Below are positions 24,835-33,306 of a stretch of DNA of 40,333 bases, in pieces. Under the pieces are notes generated by a model. That model saw only the letters and a program-made list of their open reading frames with translations. It did no database searches and had not been told where the DNA came from. The stretch's first letter is position 1. The number at the start of each line of letters is the position of its first letter. This DNA is from an uncultured Blastocatellia bacterium (lineage in GTDB: Bacteria; Acidobacteriota; Blastocatellia; Pyrinomonadales; Pyrinomonadaceae), in contig CAMLLD010000062.1 in NCBI GenBank assembly GCA_946480785.1, forward strand, positions 1 to 40,333. Direction: 5' to 3'. The translations under genes and the position numbers were made by a program.

Positions 24835-27411
24835 TTAGCCGAATCCACCTCCACCAGCGCCACCGGCTGGACGCGCAGGCGGCGTCGGACGCAGATCCCA
24901 GATCCAGCGATGCATGCCCGCGGTAGTCGAGAGCGTTTCCGGTTGACGAATCCAGTAAGCGGGAATTGTCAGTGTGTCGAGGTTCACCGGCGTGGGTTTG
25001 TCTTCACTCGAATACTTCCGCACGACATCACCAGCCGGATCCAGAATCTCCAGCGTCACCGGACCACTCGCGTTCGACTTCAAGTAGTAATCAATCATCG
25101 CGCCGAACGGTGGGTTCTCAGCGATGGGCTCGTCGCGCGGCAGCGGCGTGCCGTTGTCACTGCCGGGCGTCAGCAGAATCGCCTCCGCCGGTCGAAACAG
25201 AAAGGCCTCTGCCTCCTTCGACACATCGCCGAACTGCCGCAACGGCGTCATGTCATCGATCACCCAGAACCCGCGGCCGTGCGTGGCGACGATCAAATCG
25301 TCACCCTGAATGTCGAGATCGCGCATCGACGCGGGCGGCAGATTCAATTGCAACGACTGCCACCGCCCACCGTTATTGAATGAAACAAACACACCGCGCT
25401 CGGTGCCGGTGAACAACAAGTTGCGTTCAACCGGATCTTCCTTCACGGTTTGCACGTAAATCCCGGCGGGCAATCCGCTCGTGATCTCCTTCCACGTCTT
25501 GCCCGCGTCGAGCGTGTGATAGATGTGCGGCTCGTAGTCACCGAGTTGATGGCGTTCAACTGCGGCGAACGCTTCGTTCACGTCGTAGTGCCCGGCCTCG
25601 ATCATCACGACCTTGCTCCACGACGTCAGCGCCGGCGGCGTGACGTTCTGCCAGGTCTTACCGTCGTCGTTCGTGAGTTGGATCAAACCATCGTCAGTGC
25701 CTATCCAGATCATCGGCGCGCGCAACGGCGAAGGCGCGATCGTGTAAACGACTCCGCGACGCTTATCGGTAGGCGCATCCGCCGCCGCAGCTTCGTTGAG
25801 ATTCGACGGCATGCCGGGATCGTCGCGCGTCAAATCCGCGCTGATCTGCGTCCAACTCTCGCCACCGTTCGTCGTCTTGTAAAGAAACTGGTTCGCGTAA
25901 TAGAGCGCGTGCGGATCGGCCGGCGAAAAGACGAGCGGTTGCGTCCACGCATGACGAAACTGTCCCTGCGTTCCGCCGCGTTCAGGCGAAACGTTCTTCG
26001 TCTCGCCCGTAAGCACGTTGCAACGCGACACAGTGCCGCCAAACAGCAGCTCGGGATGCAGCGGATCGGGCGCGGTGTAACCGGATTCGCCGCCGGCACA
26101 CAAACCTTCCCAATCGCGATTCGAAATGTCGCCGTGCTTGCTCCGCGACGGCGTGCCGACCGCGCCGCTGTCCTGTTGCGCCCCCGTGATCCAGTAAGGG
26201 AAACGATAATCGGCGGCGACGTGATAGATCTGCGCGGTGGGCTGGTTGTACCAGGAGCTCCACGTCATCGCGCCGTCGACGCTCACGATCGCGCCCTGAT
26301 CGCTGCCGAGAACCATGCGTTTCGGATCGTCGGGATTGATCCAGAGTTGATGATAATCGTCGCCGCCGGGCGCGCCTTTGATCGGCGTCCACTTCCTGCC
26401 GCCATCGGTCGAGCGATAGACAGACGTGTTCATCACGTAGACCACGTCCGGGTTCTTTGGGTCGACTGTGATCTTCTCGAAGTACCAGCCGCGGTCCCAC
26501 AGACGCTTGTCGCTCGACAGCCTGGTCCAAGTCGCGCCGGCGTCGTTCGACACGAAGATGCCGCCGTCTTTCGCATCGACCGCCGCGTAGATCCGATTGC
26601 GATTGCTCGGCGCGACAGCGATGCCGATGTGGCCGCGACCTTCGAGCGGAATCCCGTTAGAGATTTCATTCCACGTCGTGCCGCCGTCGAGCGACTTGAA
26701 GATGCCCGCGCCCGGTCCATTCGCCGGCGCGTAGATGAACCATGGTGGACGGCGCACGTTCCACAACGTCGCATACACAACTTTCGAATCGACGGGATCG
26801 AAAGAAAGATCGATCGCGCCCACGTCTTCGTTCTTAAAGAGAACCTTCTGCCACGTCACGCCGCCGTCGCGCGAACGATAGACGCCCCTGTCGGGATTCG
26901 GCATGTAAGCGTTTCCGAGCGCCGCGACAAAAACCGTGTTCGGGTTTTTCGGATCGACGATGATGCGTCCGATCTGTTTCGTGTTCTCGAGGCCGAGATG
27001 TTTCCACGTCTTGCCGGCGTCGGTCGATTTGTAGATGCCGTTGCCATACGCGATCGAGTCGCGCATATCCGGCTCCCCGGTGCCGACGTAGACGACGTTC
27101 GCATCCGAAGGCGCAACGCCGATCGCGCCGATTGAAGCGACGTTAGTCGCGTCGAAGACGGGGGACCAGGTACGGCCCGCGTTTGCCGATTTCCACAAGC
27201 CGCCGCCGACCGAACCGAAGTAGAAAGTGTCGGGTTGGCCCACGACGCCGCTGACCGCGTTGACGCGCCCGCCGCGAAACGGGCCGATCATGCGCCAGTG
27301 CAAACCCGAGTAAAAATTCGGGTCTACTTGTTGCGCGCTCGGATTCAGAGCAGGGATTAAGACGCTGAGCAGAGCAATGCCCAGAAAGGGAAGCCGCCGA
27401 GTTTTGGTCAT
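24835..27411 (-). CDS. Exported VPS10/sortilin-like beta-propeller protein
   Basis: 858 residues from ATG at 27411; a GTG at 27441 lies inside a hairpin and is less likely. After a Sec signal peptide (ending near NPSAQ), at least ten BNR/Asp-box units of the S-x-D-x-G-x-T-W type are visible (for example STDAGKTWKHL, SRDGGVTWQKV, SLDGGTTWNEI, TNDDGKTWQNV). They form a large propeller of the sortilin/VPS10-like 'glycosyl hydrolase' family. A beta-rich C-terminal domain carries FDP/EIL-type strands, and a Pro/Gly-rich end (GGAGGGGFG). These secreted proteins are very common in Acidobacteriota; sialidase activity is not established. It lies 49 bp after the phosphoesterase gene. Confidence 0.9.
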   Translation of the reverse strand: MTKTRRLPFLGIALLSVLIPALNPSAQQVDPNFYSGLHWRMIGPFRGGRVNAVSGVVGQPDTFYFGSVGGGLWKSANAGRTWSPVFDATNVASIGAIGVAPSDANVVYVGTGEPDMRDSIAYGNGIYKSTDAGKTWKHLGLENTKQIGRIIVDPKNPNTVFVAALGNAYMPNPDRGVYRSRDGGVTWQKVLFKNEDVGAIDLSFDPVDSKVVYATLWNVRRPPWFIYAPANGPGAGIFKSLDGGTTWNEISNGIPLEGRGHIGIAVAPSNRNRIYAAVDAKDGGIFVSNDAGATWTRLSSDKRLWDRGWYFEKITVDPKNPDVVYVMNTSVYRSTDGGRKWTPIKGAPGGDDYHQLWINPDDPKRMVLGSDQGAIVSVDGAMTWSSWYNQPTAQIYHVAADYRFPYWITGAQQDSGAVGTPSRSKHGDISNRDWEGLCAGGESGYTAPDPLHPELLFGGTVSRCNVLTGETKNVSPERGGTQGQFRHAWTQPLVFSPADPHALYYANQFLYKTTNGGESWTQISADLTRDDPGMPSNLNEAAAADAPTDKRRGVVYTIAPSPLRAPMIWIGTDDGLIQLTNDDGKTWQNVTPPALTSWSKVVMIEAGHYDVNEAFAAVERHQLGDYEPHIYHTLDAGKTWKEITSGLPAGIYVQTVKEDPVERNLLFTGTERGVFVSFNNGGRWQSLQLNLPPASMRDLDIQGDDLIVATHGRGFWVIDDMTPLRQFGDVSKEAEAFLFRPAEAILLTPGSDNGTPLPRDEPIAENPPFGAMIDYYLKSNASGPVTLEILDPAGDVVRKYSSEDKPTPVNLDTLTIPAYWIRQPETLSTTAGMHRWIWDLRPTPPARPAGGAGGGGFG

Positions 27412-27423
27412 AAATAGGATCCC

Positions 27424-27462
27424 AGTGGTTTTGGAATGCACGAAAGTGCAAACTATACCACT
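27424..27462. promoter_or_regulatory. Nested inverted repeat between phosphoesterase and sortilin-like gene
   Basis: TGCAC-GAAA-GTGCA (27437-27450) is a 5-bp stem with a GNRA-type loop when read on the plus strand. It is flanked by AGTGGT (27424-27429) and ACCACT (27457-27462), which pair outside two 7-nt internal loops. It covers the phosphoesterase stop codon. There is no T-run on either side, so it is more likely an operator, processing site or mRNA 3'-end stabiliser than an intrinsic terminator. Confidence 0.45.
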
Positions 27463-28894
27463 AATCCCACTGCGCGATCTTGGCCTGCAGATTCACCACC
27501 CGTCGCGGAATTTCAGCCATCACGACTTTCGAGAACGTCTGCCACGGATCCTTGCTCGGATCGATGAGGCTGACGATGCGTTCGTGAAAATGATTCGGAG
27601 CGTCGACAGGCAGCGTTGCCGTTTCGACTTTCACCGCGGTTTTAGTATTCGTCGCGTCGGGCTCGTTGTACATGCGCAGCGACGTCAGATCGAGATGTTC
27701 GTCCATCAGCACGACTGCGCCGCCAACGAGGGGATGCGGCTTATCGCTATCGATCACCCAGCCGCCAGTGTTGTAGATGTTCATCCCCGGCTCGTAACCG
27801 GCAAAACGCATTTGCGTCTGGAAGGGCTTGTGCGTGTGACCAAAGATAAACGAACACTGCGGCGGGAGATTTTGATCGCGCTCAATCATGATCTGTTTCA
27901 GCAACGGTCCCTCGATGTAGGCCTTGAGACCTCGCTTCGCATCATCCGTGAGATAGTCGTCCGTTTGCGTGCGCTCCGCATTCTTCGCGGCGAAGAGTAT
28001 GAGATTGAAAACCCGCTTCAAGAGCCGCGCCTCAATCCAGTTTCGCCAACCGGCTCGGCCCGGCCTGTTTGCTAAGCCGGCCGCGAGGTTATTCACCATC
28101 AACCGCAACTGCGTCTCGCTTTGTAGTTTGTCGTAAACGACTTCGACGTCAGTCCCGACCTCGCCCGAACGTCCCATGGTGGACCAGAAGAAATCGATCC
28201 ACGCGAAGTTTTCCGCTTCGTAGTCCCAGGTCAATTCGGGGCGCGCCGCACTGGGAAACATCAACTTGCGCATCGTGCTCATCAGCAGATACATCGACTC
28301 AGCGAAGTGCCCGTGGGTGAACATCACGCAGCGCCGCTCATCTTCCGACAACACAGCGAAGTTCGGATAAAGAGTACCGATCTGTTGGTCCTTGAGGTGC
28401 GGATAACGGTGGATGATGCCATTGAGAAAGAGCGACGGCACGGGGTTCACATTAAACATGCTCGTCGTGTGATAGGGAACCTTGAGTTCCTTGCCCGGCG
28501 CTTGACGGGGTGTCGCGAGAAAGTTGACGTACTGCGTTTCACGCGCGGTTTCCCAAAGATGATGATCGTGGTTACCGGGAAGATAGAAGACTTCTTTAAA
28601 GAGCGGCTCGCCATTCTGCGGGAAGATCAGTTCGATGAAACGCTCGAACGCCATCGCCGCGATGTTTTCGGTCGTCAAAGCCAGCTCGAGCACGTCGCCG
28701 GCGAGGATGAGAGTCGGTTTCTCTTTACCTTCGTTCTGGCCGATCAATGTTCTGAGACATTCCACGAGCGAGGTCAAGACGGGACTCGGCACGCTCGTAT
28801 CGTTGCTTAAATTGTTCGGGGTCAGGTTAGTGAGCAAACTGTTCTGCGCACCCAGGTGCATGTCAGACATGCAGACGTAACGAATGTCAGGCAT
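27461..28894 (-). CDS. Calcineurin-like metallophosphoesterase (soluble)
   Basis: 477 residues with a complete metallophosphoesterase motif set: D11-x-H13 (SDMHLG), GDVLE (66-70, Asp67), GNHDHH (107-112), H-x-H in FTHGHF (192-197) and GHTH (352-355). It needs a two-metal centre and should hydrolyse a phosphomonoester, a phosphodiester or a lipid pyrophosphate. The insertion at about 200-320 is unusual and helical. No signal peptide, so it is probably cytoplasmic. It is the ninth and last gene of the large minus-strand operon, 66 bp after the transglutaminase-like gene. A nested hairpin overlaps its stop codon. Confidence 0.9.
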   Translation of the reverse strand: MPDIRYVCMSDMHLGAQNSLLTNLTPNNLSNDTSVPSPVLTSLVECLRTLIGQNEGKEKPTLILAGDVLELALTTENIAAMAFERFIELIFPQNGEPLFKEVFYLPGNHDHHLWETARETQYVNFLATPRQAPGKELKVPYHTTSMFNVNPVPSLFLNGIIHRYPHLKDQQIGTLYPNFAVLSEDERRCVMFTHGHFAESMYLLMSTMRKLMFPSAARPELTWDYEAENFAWIDFFWSTMGRSGEVGTDVEVVYDKLQSETQLRLMVNNLAAGLANRPGRAGWRNWIEARLLKRVFNLILFAAKNAERTQTDDYLTDDAKRGLKAYIEGPLLKQIMIERDQNLPPQCSFIFGHTHKPFQTQMRFAGYEPGMNIYNTGGWVIDSDKPHPLVGGAVVLMDEHLDLTSLRMYNEPDATNTKTAVKVETATLPVDAPNHFHERIVSLIDPSKDPWQTFSKVVMAEIPRRVVNLQAKIAQWD

Positions 28895-28960
28895 CGTCGA
28901 TGGTTCTCCTTAGGTTGTCGATTGGGGTTCGGTGCTGAACGGGCGAAGTGATAGCGTTCT

Positions 28961-29677
28961 TCATTCGGGCAAGCGGCGGATGTTGCGGCCGCCGTAGAGC
29001 GTGTTGAATAAGAGCCGGCCGAGCCAGCCGGGTTTTTTCTCCTGGGCGAGGAGTTCGTCGCGCGTTTGAAATATACCACCGTCTTCCACCACGACCTTGG
29101 AAATATCGTACGAAGCGTAAGGCGTGCCTTTCAGCTTGCCGAAGAAGTCGACTGGCGTGTGGCGCACCGCGTCGAAGAGCGATTCACCACGGTTCGTGAA
29201 CGCATGTTTGATCGGCGAGTTGGCGGCCAGCTCGGCGATTGGCCCAAAGAGTTCATCGAGATCGACCCACGTTCCTTCGACGAAGAATTGCGGCCATGGC
29301 ATCAACGTGCGTTTCGGCAGAAAGAAACGCAGCAACGGTAAACGCGAGTTCCAGAAGTTGTGATCGAGCCACAGCGCACGGACGCGCGTCGGCACACCGT
29401 AACCGCGGGCGAGCGCTTCAGTCGCCGCCATTCGTTGCCCGCAGGAACCGTTGTTGAGCCGCAGCGTCTCGGACACCGGCCGGTCTTCGTCGATCGAGTA
29501 AACGGCCTTCATCTTCTCGCCGAGATAACGATGCGCCGCTTGCACAAACGCGCGTGGAGTCGGTTGCGACGCGCTGAGCTGGTCGACGACGAGCTTCACC
29601 GCGGGGTGTTTGTGATTGAGGATGTTCGTCGAAGCAAGATTAGCTTCAACCGGCGTCGCTGTTGCAGTCGCGCTCAT
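28961..29677 (-). CDS. Transglutaminase-like protein
   Basis: 238 residues. The pattern NNGSCGQRMAATEALARGYG, then VPTRVRALWL, matches the transglutaminase-like core with nucleophile Cys79. The strand FFVEGTWVDLDELFG supplies the Asp (139 or 141). The usual His of HxWVE is not at its expected place (WPQFFVEG); His106 in LDHNF is the only nearby candidate. The protein may be a non-catalytic or divergent member. It has no signal peptide, and sits 9 bp after the small membrane protein and 66 bp before the soluble phosphoesterase, inside the large operon. Confidence 0.8.
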   Translation of the reverse strand: MSATATATPVEANLASTNILNHKHPAVKLVVDQLSASQPTPRAFVQAAHRYLGEKMKAVYSIDEDRPVSETLRLNNGSCGQRMAATEALARGYGVPTRVRALWLDHNFWNSRLPLLRFFLPKRTLMPWPQFFVEGTWVDLDELFGPIAELAANSPIKHAFTNRGESLFDAVRHTPVDFFGKLKGTPYASYDISKVVVEDGGIFQTRDELLAQEKKPGWLGRLLFNTLYGGRNIRRLPE

Positions 29678-29686
29678 ATCGCCTCC

Positions 29687-30328
29687 TTACACCCGGCTTG
29701 GACTCACGATCAATTGCGCATGCCTGCGCCTGATGAAGCGCACGGCGAGTGTGCCGAGGATCGCCACCGTCATGAGAATGCCGAGCCCGCGCACGAAACC
29801 GCGCTTGATCACCACCGCGGAGACGAAGAACGTAAGTGGAATGTAGACGTGCGCGAGTACGCGTTGCACCCTGATCCACCTGGCTTCTTTCGTCACGAAC
29901 CACGCGAGCGCGAGATCGAAACCCCACCACGCGAAGTCCAACAGATTACTCGTCGCGATCACGACGCCCTGCTTCGCGTAAACCTCACGCAGGCTGCCGT
30001 GAAAGATGACGCCGATCGTGTAATAGAAATGGACCGCGAAGGCGAGGAAGCCGAACGTCCAGCACAGCAGCCAATAGTTTCGTCGCGACGGCGAATCGCC
30101 GGGCCAGAAGAACAGCACCTCGGCCGCAATGAGAAACACCATCGTCAGCCAGATGCTGAAGATCGTGCGGTAATAGACGAGCAGTTCGATGTTGTAGTAC
30201 GCGCGATGATTGTCGAGGATCTGCGGCGCTTCCGGCGCCATCAACGCGGCGCACAATAGCAGCGCGAAAGGTACGAAGGTCGCAGTGAACTGCGTGAGCG
30301 TGATGTGTCGTTTGTTGAGAGTTTCCAT
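29687..30328 (-). CDS. Multi-spanning membrane protein of the large operon
   Basis: 213 residues from ATG at 30328; the open frame reaches further upstream into the cytochrome gene but those residues are unrelated. About five or six hydrophobic helices are visible (for example FVPFALLLCAALMA, SIWLTMVFLIAAEVLFF, YWLLCWTFGFLAFAVHFYY, VYIPLTFFVSAVVI, GILMTVAILGTLAV). Aromatic and His residues between helices 2-4 could bind a quinone or haem, but no defined motif is present. The position directly after the dihaem cytochrome (4-bp gap) suggests a membrane partner for it. No family recognised. Confidence 0.8.
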   Translation of the reverse strand: METLNKRHITLTQFTATFVPFALLLCAALMAPEAPQILDNHRAYYNIELLVYYRTIFSIWLTMVFLIAAEVLFFWPGDSPSRRNYWLLCWTFGFLAFAVHFYYTIGVIFHGSLREVYAKQGVVIATSNLLDFAWWGFDLALAWFVTKEARWIRVQRVLAHVYIPLTFFVSAVVIKRGFVRGLGILMTVAILGTLAVRFIRRRHAQLIVSPSRV

Positions 30329-30332
30329 TTCG

Positions 30333-31910
30333 TCACCACATCGTCTTGAGAAATTCGAGCAGATCTTCCAACGAGGCTTGGTTCCAGCCTGGACCATGAT
30401 AGGCCCAGGGATAGTCATGGCCTTGATTGGAATTGCCTCTCATGGCCGTGTCGAACCGGTAATAGATCGCGGCTTCGGGTTGCAGCGGAGTTGCGAGACC
30501 GACGTCGATTGGATCGTAAGTGTTCGCACCGCGATAGAAGACCGCGCGACGCGGTTTCAGATTGATCAACTCCGCGAGCGTCAGCACCGCGCCGTTATGC
30601 AGGTAAGGCGCGCGCGCAAACACCGATTCGATCGGCTGGTTGATGTAGCCGCGCGTCGTGCCCGCCGGTCCGGGCCGAATGTCTTCACGCTTCGGCCGCA
30701 ACGGATGGCCGTCAGGGAAGAACGCGTACAGCGCATCGGGCAGACTCTCGTTGTAACGGAAGTTGACGCGCTCTGGATCGGTCCTGATCTGCTCGATCGG
30801 CATGACCTGCCCCGTCATCGGGCCATTCTCCCACTTACCTGTTTGCGTGTTGCGAGAGCCGTGACACGACTGGCAGTACTGCATGTAAACCTGTCGCCCG
30901 CGTTCGACTTTCGCGGCGTCGAGTTTCGCGGCCTCTTCGGGAAAGATCTGTTCGTAGCGCGGGCCTTTGAGCGTCACCGTGTAATCGACCGCGCCGATCA
31001 CGCCGTTGCTCACGTCCGGAACGATGAGGTTTTCGATCGTCGCGCCCGTGGCGATCGCGGCGAGTACGCTGCGACTCAAGCGATTGCCGACGCTGCCGTC
31101 ATACTGTCCCCAAACGCGATTGCCTTGTTCGTAAAGCGTCGGCACTTTGCAGAACGCGTTGTCGCCGCTCGTTGCGGGACGATCGAGCACGATGCGAATG
31201 AGATTGCGAAACGGCTGCGTGCGCGCCGGCCCGTTTGGCATGTAGCGCGAGTCGCGCACGGCGAGTCCGTGGAACGGTTCGTCGTACTTCGGCAGGTTGT
31301 CTTTGAAAAACTTGCGCGTGCCCGGCAGCCACACCGTGATCATCGCCTTGTCGGCGAAGCTCAGCGGGCGATTGAACTTCTTCTCGTATGCTTCGCTGAT
31401 CGCGTCGACCGTCATGCGATCTTCGTTTAGCAGCGCCGAGCGCACCGCATCGACCCACGCAATAAAGTCGACTGAGTAATTGCCCATGCCTTCGACGAGC
31501 ACCGGCGGTTTGTCGGCGCGCCGGATCTGCGAGACGTGACACATCGAGCAACTAAAGCCGACAAACGAGACGGGGGAAGGCGCGCCCGACTTCGGCCGAT
31601 AGTTGGTGATACTGAATCCGAGCGGCAGTCCTTCGTTGACGTTCGGCGTGCCGCGATTGAAGCCGAATTGATCGATCCAGTCGCCCGCCTCCTTTCCCGC
31701 CGGCTGAAAGTAGTCGGGAAACATATCGGGCAGCACTTCGAACACGGCGAGCGGCATCAGCTCCGTGCCCGTTGGACCATACAAAAACGCTTCGTGGTTT
31801 TCGTAATGCCGCGGCTTGGCCCAGCGCGACTCCATGAAGATGAAGACGAACACAACGACCAGCAGCAAAGCACTGATGCAGATCGCGGCGATTTGAAGAA
31901 TGCGTTTCAT
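30333..31910 (-). CDS. RoxA/MauG-type dihaem cytochrome c
   Basis: 525 residues from ATG at 31910. An N-terminal hydrophobic segment (about 5-27) is an anchor or signal. Two c-type haem sites are present: C121-S-M-C124-H125 and C346-Q-S-C349-H350. The segment RAPYLHNGAVLTL (about 433-445) is the hallmark of dihaem peroxidase-like proteins, including MauG and the rubber oxygenases RoxA/RoxB; its His would ligate the high-potential haem. The large region between haems (about 130-340) and overall length are closer to RoxA-like proteins than to short bacterial cytochrome c peroxidases. It should sit in the periplasm and either oxygenate a hydrophobic substrate or transfer electrons. It lies 18 bp after the nitroreductase-like gene. 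Confidence 0.85.
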   Translation of the reverse strand: MKRILQIAAICISALLLVVVFVFIFMESRWAKPRHYENHEAFLYGPTGTELMPLAVFEVLPDMFPDYFQPAGKEAGDWIDQFGFNRGTPNVNEGLPLGFSITNYRPKSGAPSPVSFVGFSCSMCHVSQIRRADKPPVLVEGMGNYSVDFIAWVDAVRSALLNEDRMTVDAISEAYEKKFNRPLSFADKAMITVWLPGTRKFFKDNLPKYDEPFHGLAVRDSRYMPNGPARTQPFRNLIRIVLDRPATSGDNAFCKVPTLYEQGNRVWGQYDGSVGNRLSRSVLAAIATGATIENLIVPDVSNGVIGAVDYTVTLKGPRYEQIFPEEAAKLDAAKVERGRQVYMQYCQSCHGSRNTQTGKWENGPMTGQVMPIEQIRTDPERVNFRYNESLPDALYAFFPDGHPLRPKREDIRPGPAGTTRGYINQPIESVFARAPYLHNGAVLTLAELINLKPRRAVFYRGANTYDPIDVGLATPLQPEAAIYYRFDTAMRGNSNQGHDYPWAYHGPGWNQASLEDLLEFLKTMW

Positions 31911-31928
31911 AAACACCTCACGACTGAG

Positions 31929-33296
31929 CTACTGTGCACCGTGCCAGAGTTGTTGGTGGTTTCGTTGCGTGTCGGAATAACCACCGCGATAAAGCTGATC
32001 GTAATAGTTCAGATCCAAATGGTGCGCCTGCACCCAAACACCCGGCACGTGCCACGCATCGACGTGCGCCGGAAAGCGGCCGTACGTGTTGTAGATGTAG
32101 TTGCAAACGTCTTTCACACACGCGACGACTTCGTCTGAATAGTGCGGTACTTCGTCGATGAACTTTTGCGCGAGGCCGGGTTTGAAAACGGTGTCGAGAT
32201 ACTGCGGGTCTTTGTAGAGACCGCCGGGACCGTATTTATGTTTGAGCAGATCGTCGACGGCCGCGTCCATGTTCTCGAAGTACGGCGGACAGTGACCTTC
32301 GAGCAGCTTGTCTTTGCCGACCGGATTGTCGCGCCACGCGGGCGGCGGGACGATGAATTTCGTCAGTCGTTTCCACTTCTTCGCCTTGACGTAGCGGAAG
32401 TTCAAGCCTGGTCCATACTTCTGCGCGTACTCGGCGTCGCCGAGCAGCAGCGGCCCGATAAACGCCGCGTGCACCCAGCCGCCCAAGCCCAGCGCCTGAA
32501 TCGTGAGCAACAGGTTCTGCACCAGCATGTCGGCTTCGATGTGAATGCGAAACGTGTTGGTGTAACCGAGCGGAATCGGCAGGTCTTTGTTCAGAAACCC
32601 GCTCTTGATCCAGCGCTTCACGCCTGCCGGGCGATAGAAATTCCAGTCGTCGATAAACGACGGACGAAAACCGTCGGGCTGTGAAAGCAGGAACATCAGG
32701 CCGTTGATGTACTGCTTCGTCAGATCGACGACGGGCACGAACAGCGTGCTGCCCGGAAGGTTCGAGACGTACTTGTTGCGCCCGATGTAGCACGGATACT
32801 GCCGCGGAAACTCCAGCCGCTGGTCCAACACGCGCACTTTGCACTGCTCGGCGTAATCGATCAGCTTCTGCGGCGTTAACTCGCCCTGGAAATAGTGCGG
32901 ATCGACGTGGTCGGGTTTCTTGAGCAGGTAAGTGCCGGAGTCGTTGATCATGAAGAAGTGTGTGGCCTGCGCGTTATCGGGACTGCTCGCGGTGCGGCCG
33001 TTGATCTCGAGCATCGGCGAACCCACAAGTGGTTTGCCGTCTTCCGACGTGAACGGCATGTCGGGCATCGTCACGCCGGTGATGCCGGTCGCGGCGATCA
33101 GCAACGCTTCTTCCAACGGATCGAGCGGCTGTGGCTTCTGGTCCGAGTTGTAACTCAGGCTGCCGGCGGGCATCGACTTGATGCCTTTGCTCACGCGGCG
33201 CGAGCGGCGGTTGAAGAACGCGCTGAACAGCGGGTATTGAAGCGACGTGTTGAGAGCTTCTGTTTGGTTCGTCTGCTTGACTTGTTGATCGATCAT
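31929..33296 (-). CDS. Nitroreductase-fold protein (divergent)
   Basis: 455 residues, about twice the usual nitroreductase length. FFNRRSRRVSKGI (28-40) resembles the FMN-phosphate-binding R-R-S-x-R start, and VQNLLLTIQALGLGGWVHA (about 258-276) the conserved helix and glycine loop of the fold. Between them is a long insertion (about 75-250), and the C-terminal 130 residues are rich in His, Tyr and Trp (for example FPAHVDAWHVPGVWVQAHHL) and unlike known members. It is probably flavin-dependent, but the family assignment is from short motifs only. No signal peptide. Packed between the SRPBCC-MBL fusion (10-bp gap) and the dihaem cytochrome. Confidence 0.65.
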   Translation of the reverse strand: MIDQQVKQTNQTEALNTSLQYPLFSAFFNRRSRRVSKGIKSMPAGSLSYNSDQKPQPLDPLEEALLIAATGITGVTMPDMPFTSEDGKPLVGSPMLEINGRTASSPDNAQATHFFMINDSGTYLLKKPDHVDPHYFQGELTPQKLIDYAEQCKVRVLDQRLEFPRQYPCYIGRNKYVSNLPGSTLFVPVVDLTKQYINGLMFLLSQPDGFRPSFIDDWNFYRPAGVKRWIKSGFLNKDLPIPLGYTNTFRIHIEADMLVQNLLLTIQALGLGGWVHAAFIGPLLLGDAEYAQKYGPGLNFRYVKAKKWKRLTKFIVPPPAWRDNPVGKDKLLEGHCPPYFENMDAAVDDLLKHKYGPGGLYKDPQYLDTVFKPGLAQKFIDEVPHYSDEVVACVKDVCNYIYNTYGRFPAHVDAWHVPGVWVQAHHLDLNYYDQLYRGGYSDTQRNHQQLWHGAQ

Positions 33297-33306
33297 TGCT
33301 TCTCCA

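Noticed and set aside
25450..27135. 561-residue plus-strand reading frame opposite the sortilin-like gene
   Set aside because: Antisense shadow with Arg/Val/Asp-rich composition and no domain.
30210..31430. 406-residue plus-strand reading frame opposite the dihaem cytochrome gene
   Set aside because: Antisense shadow; crosses two real genes.
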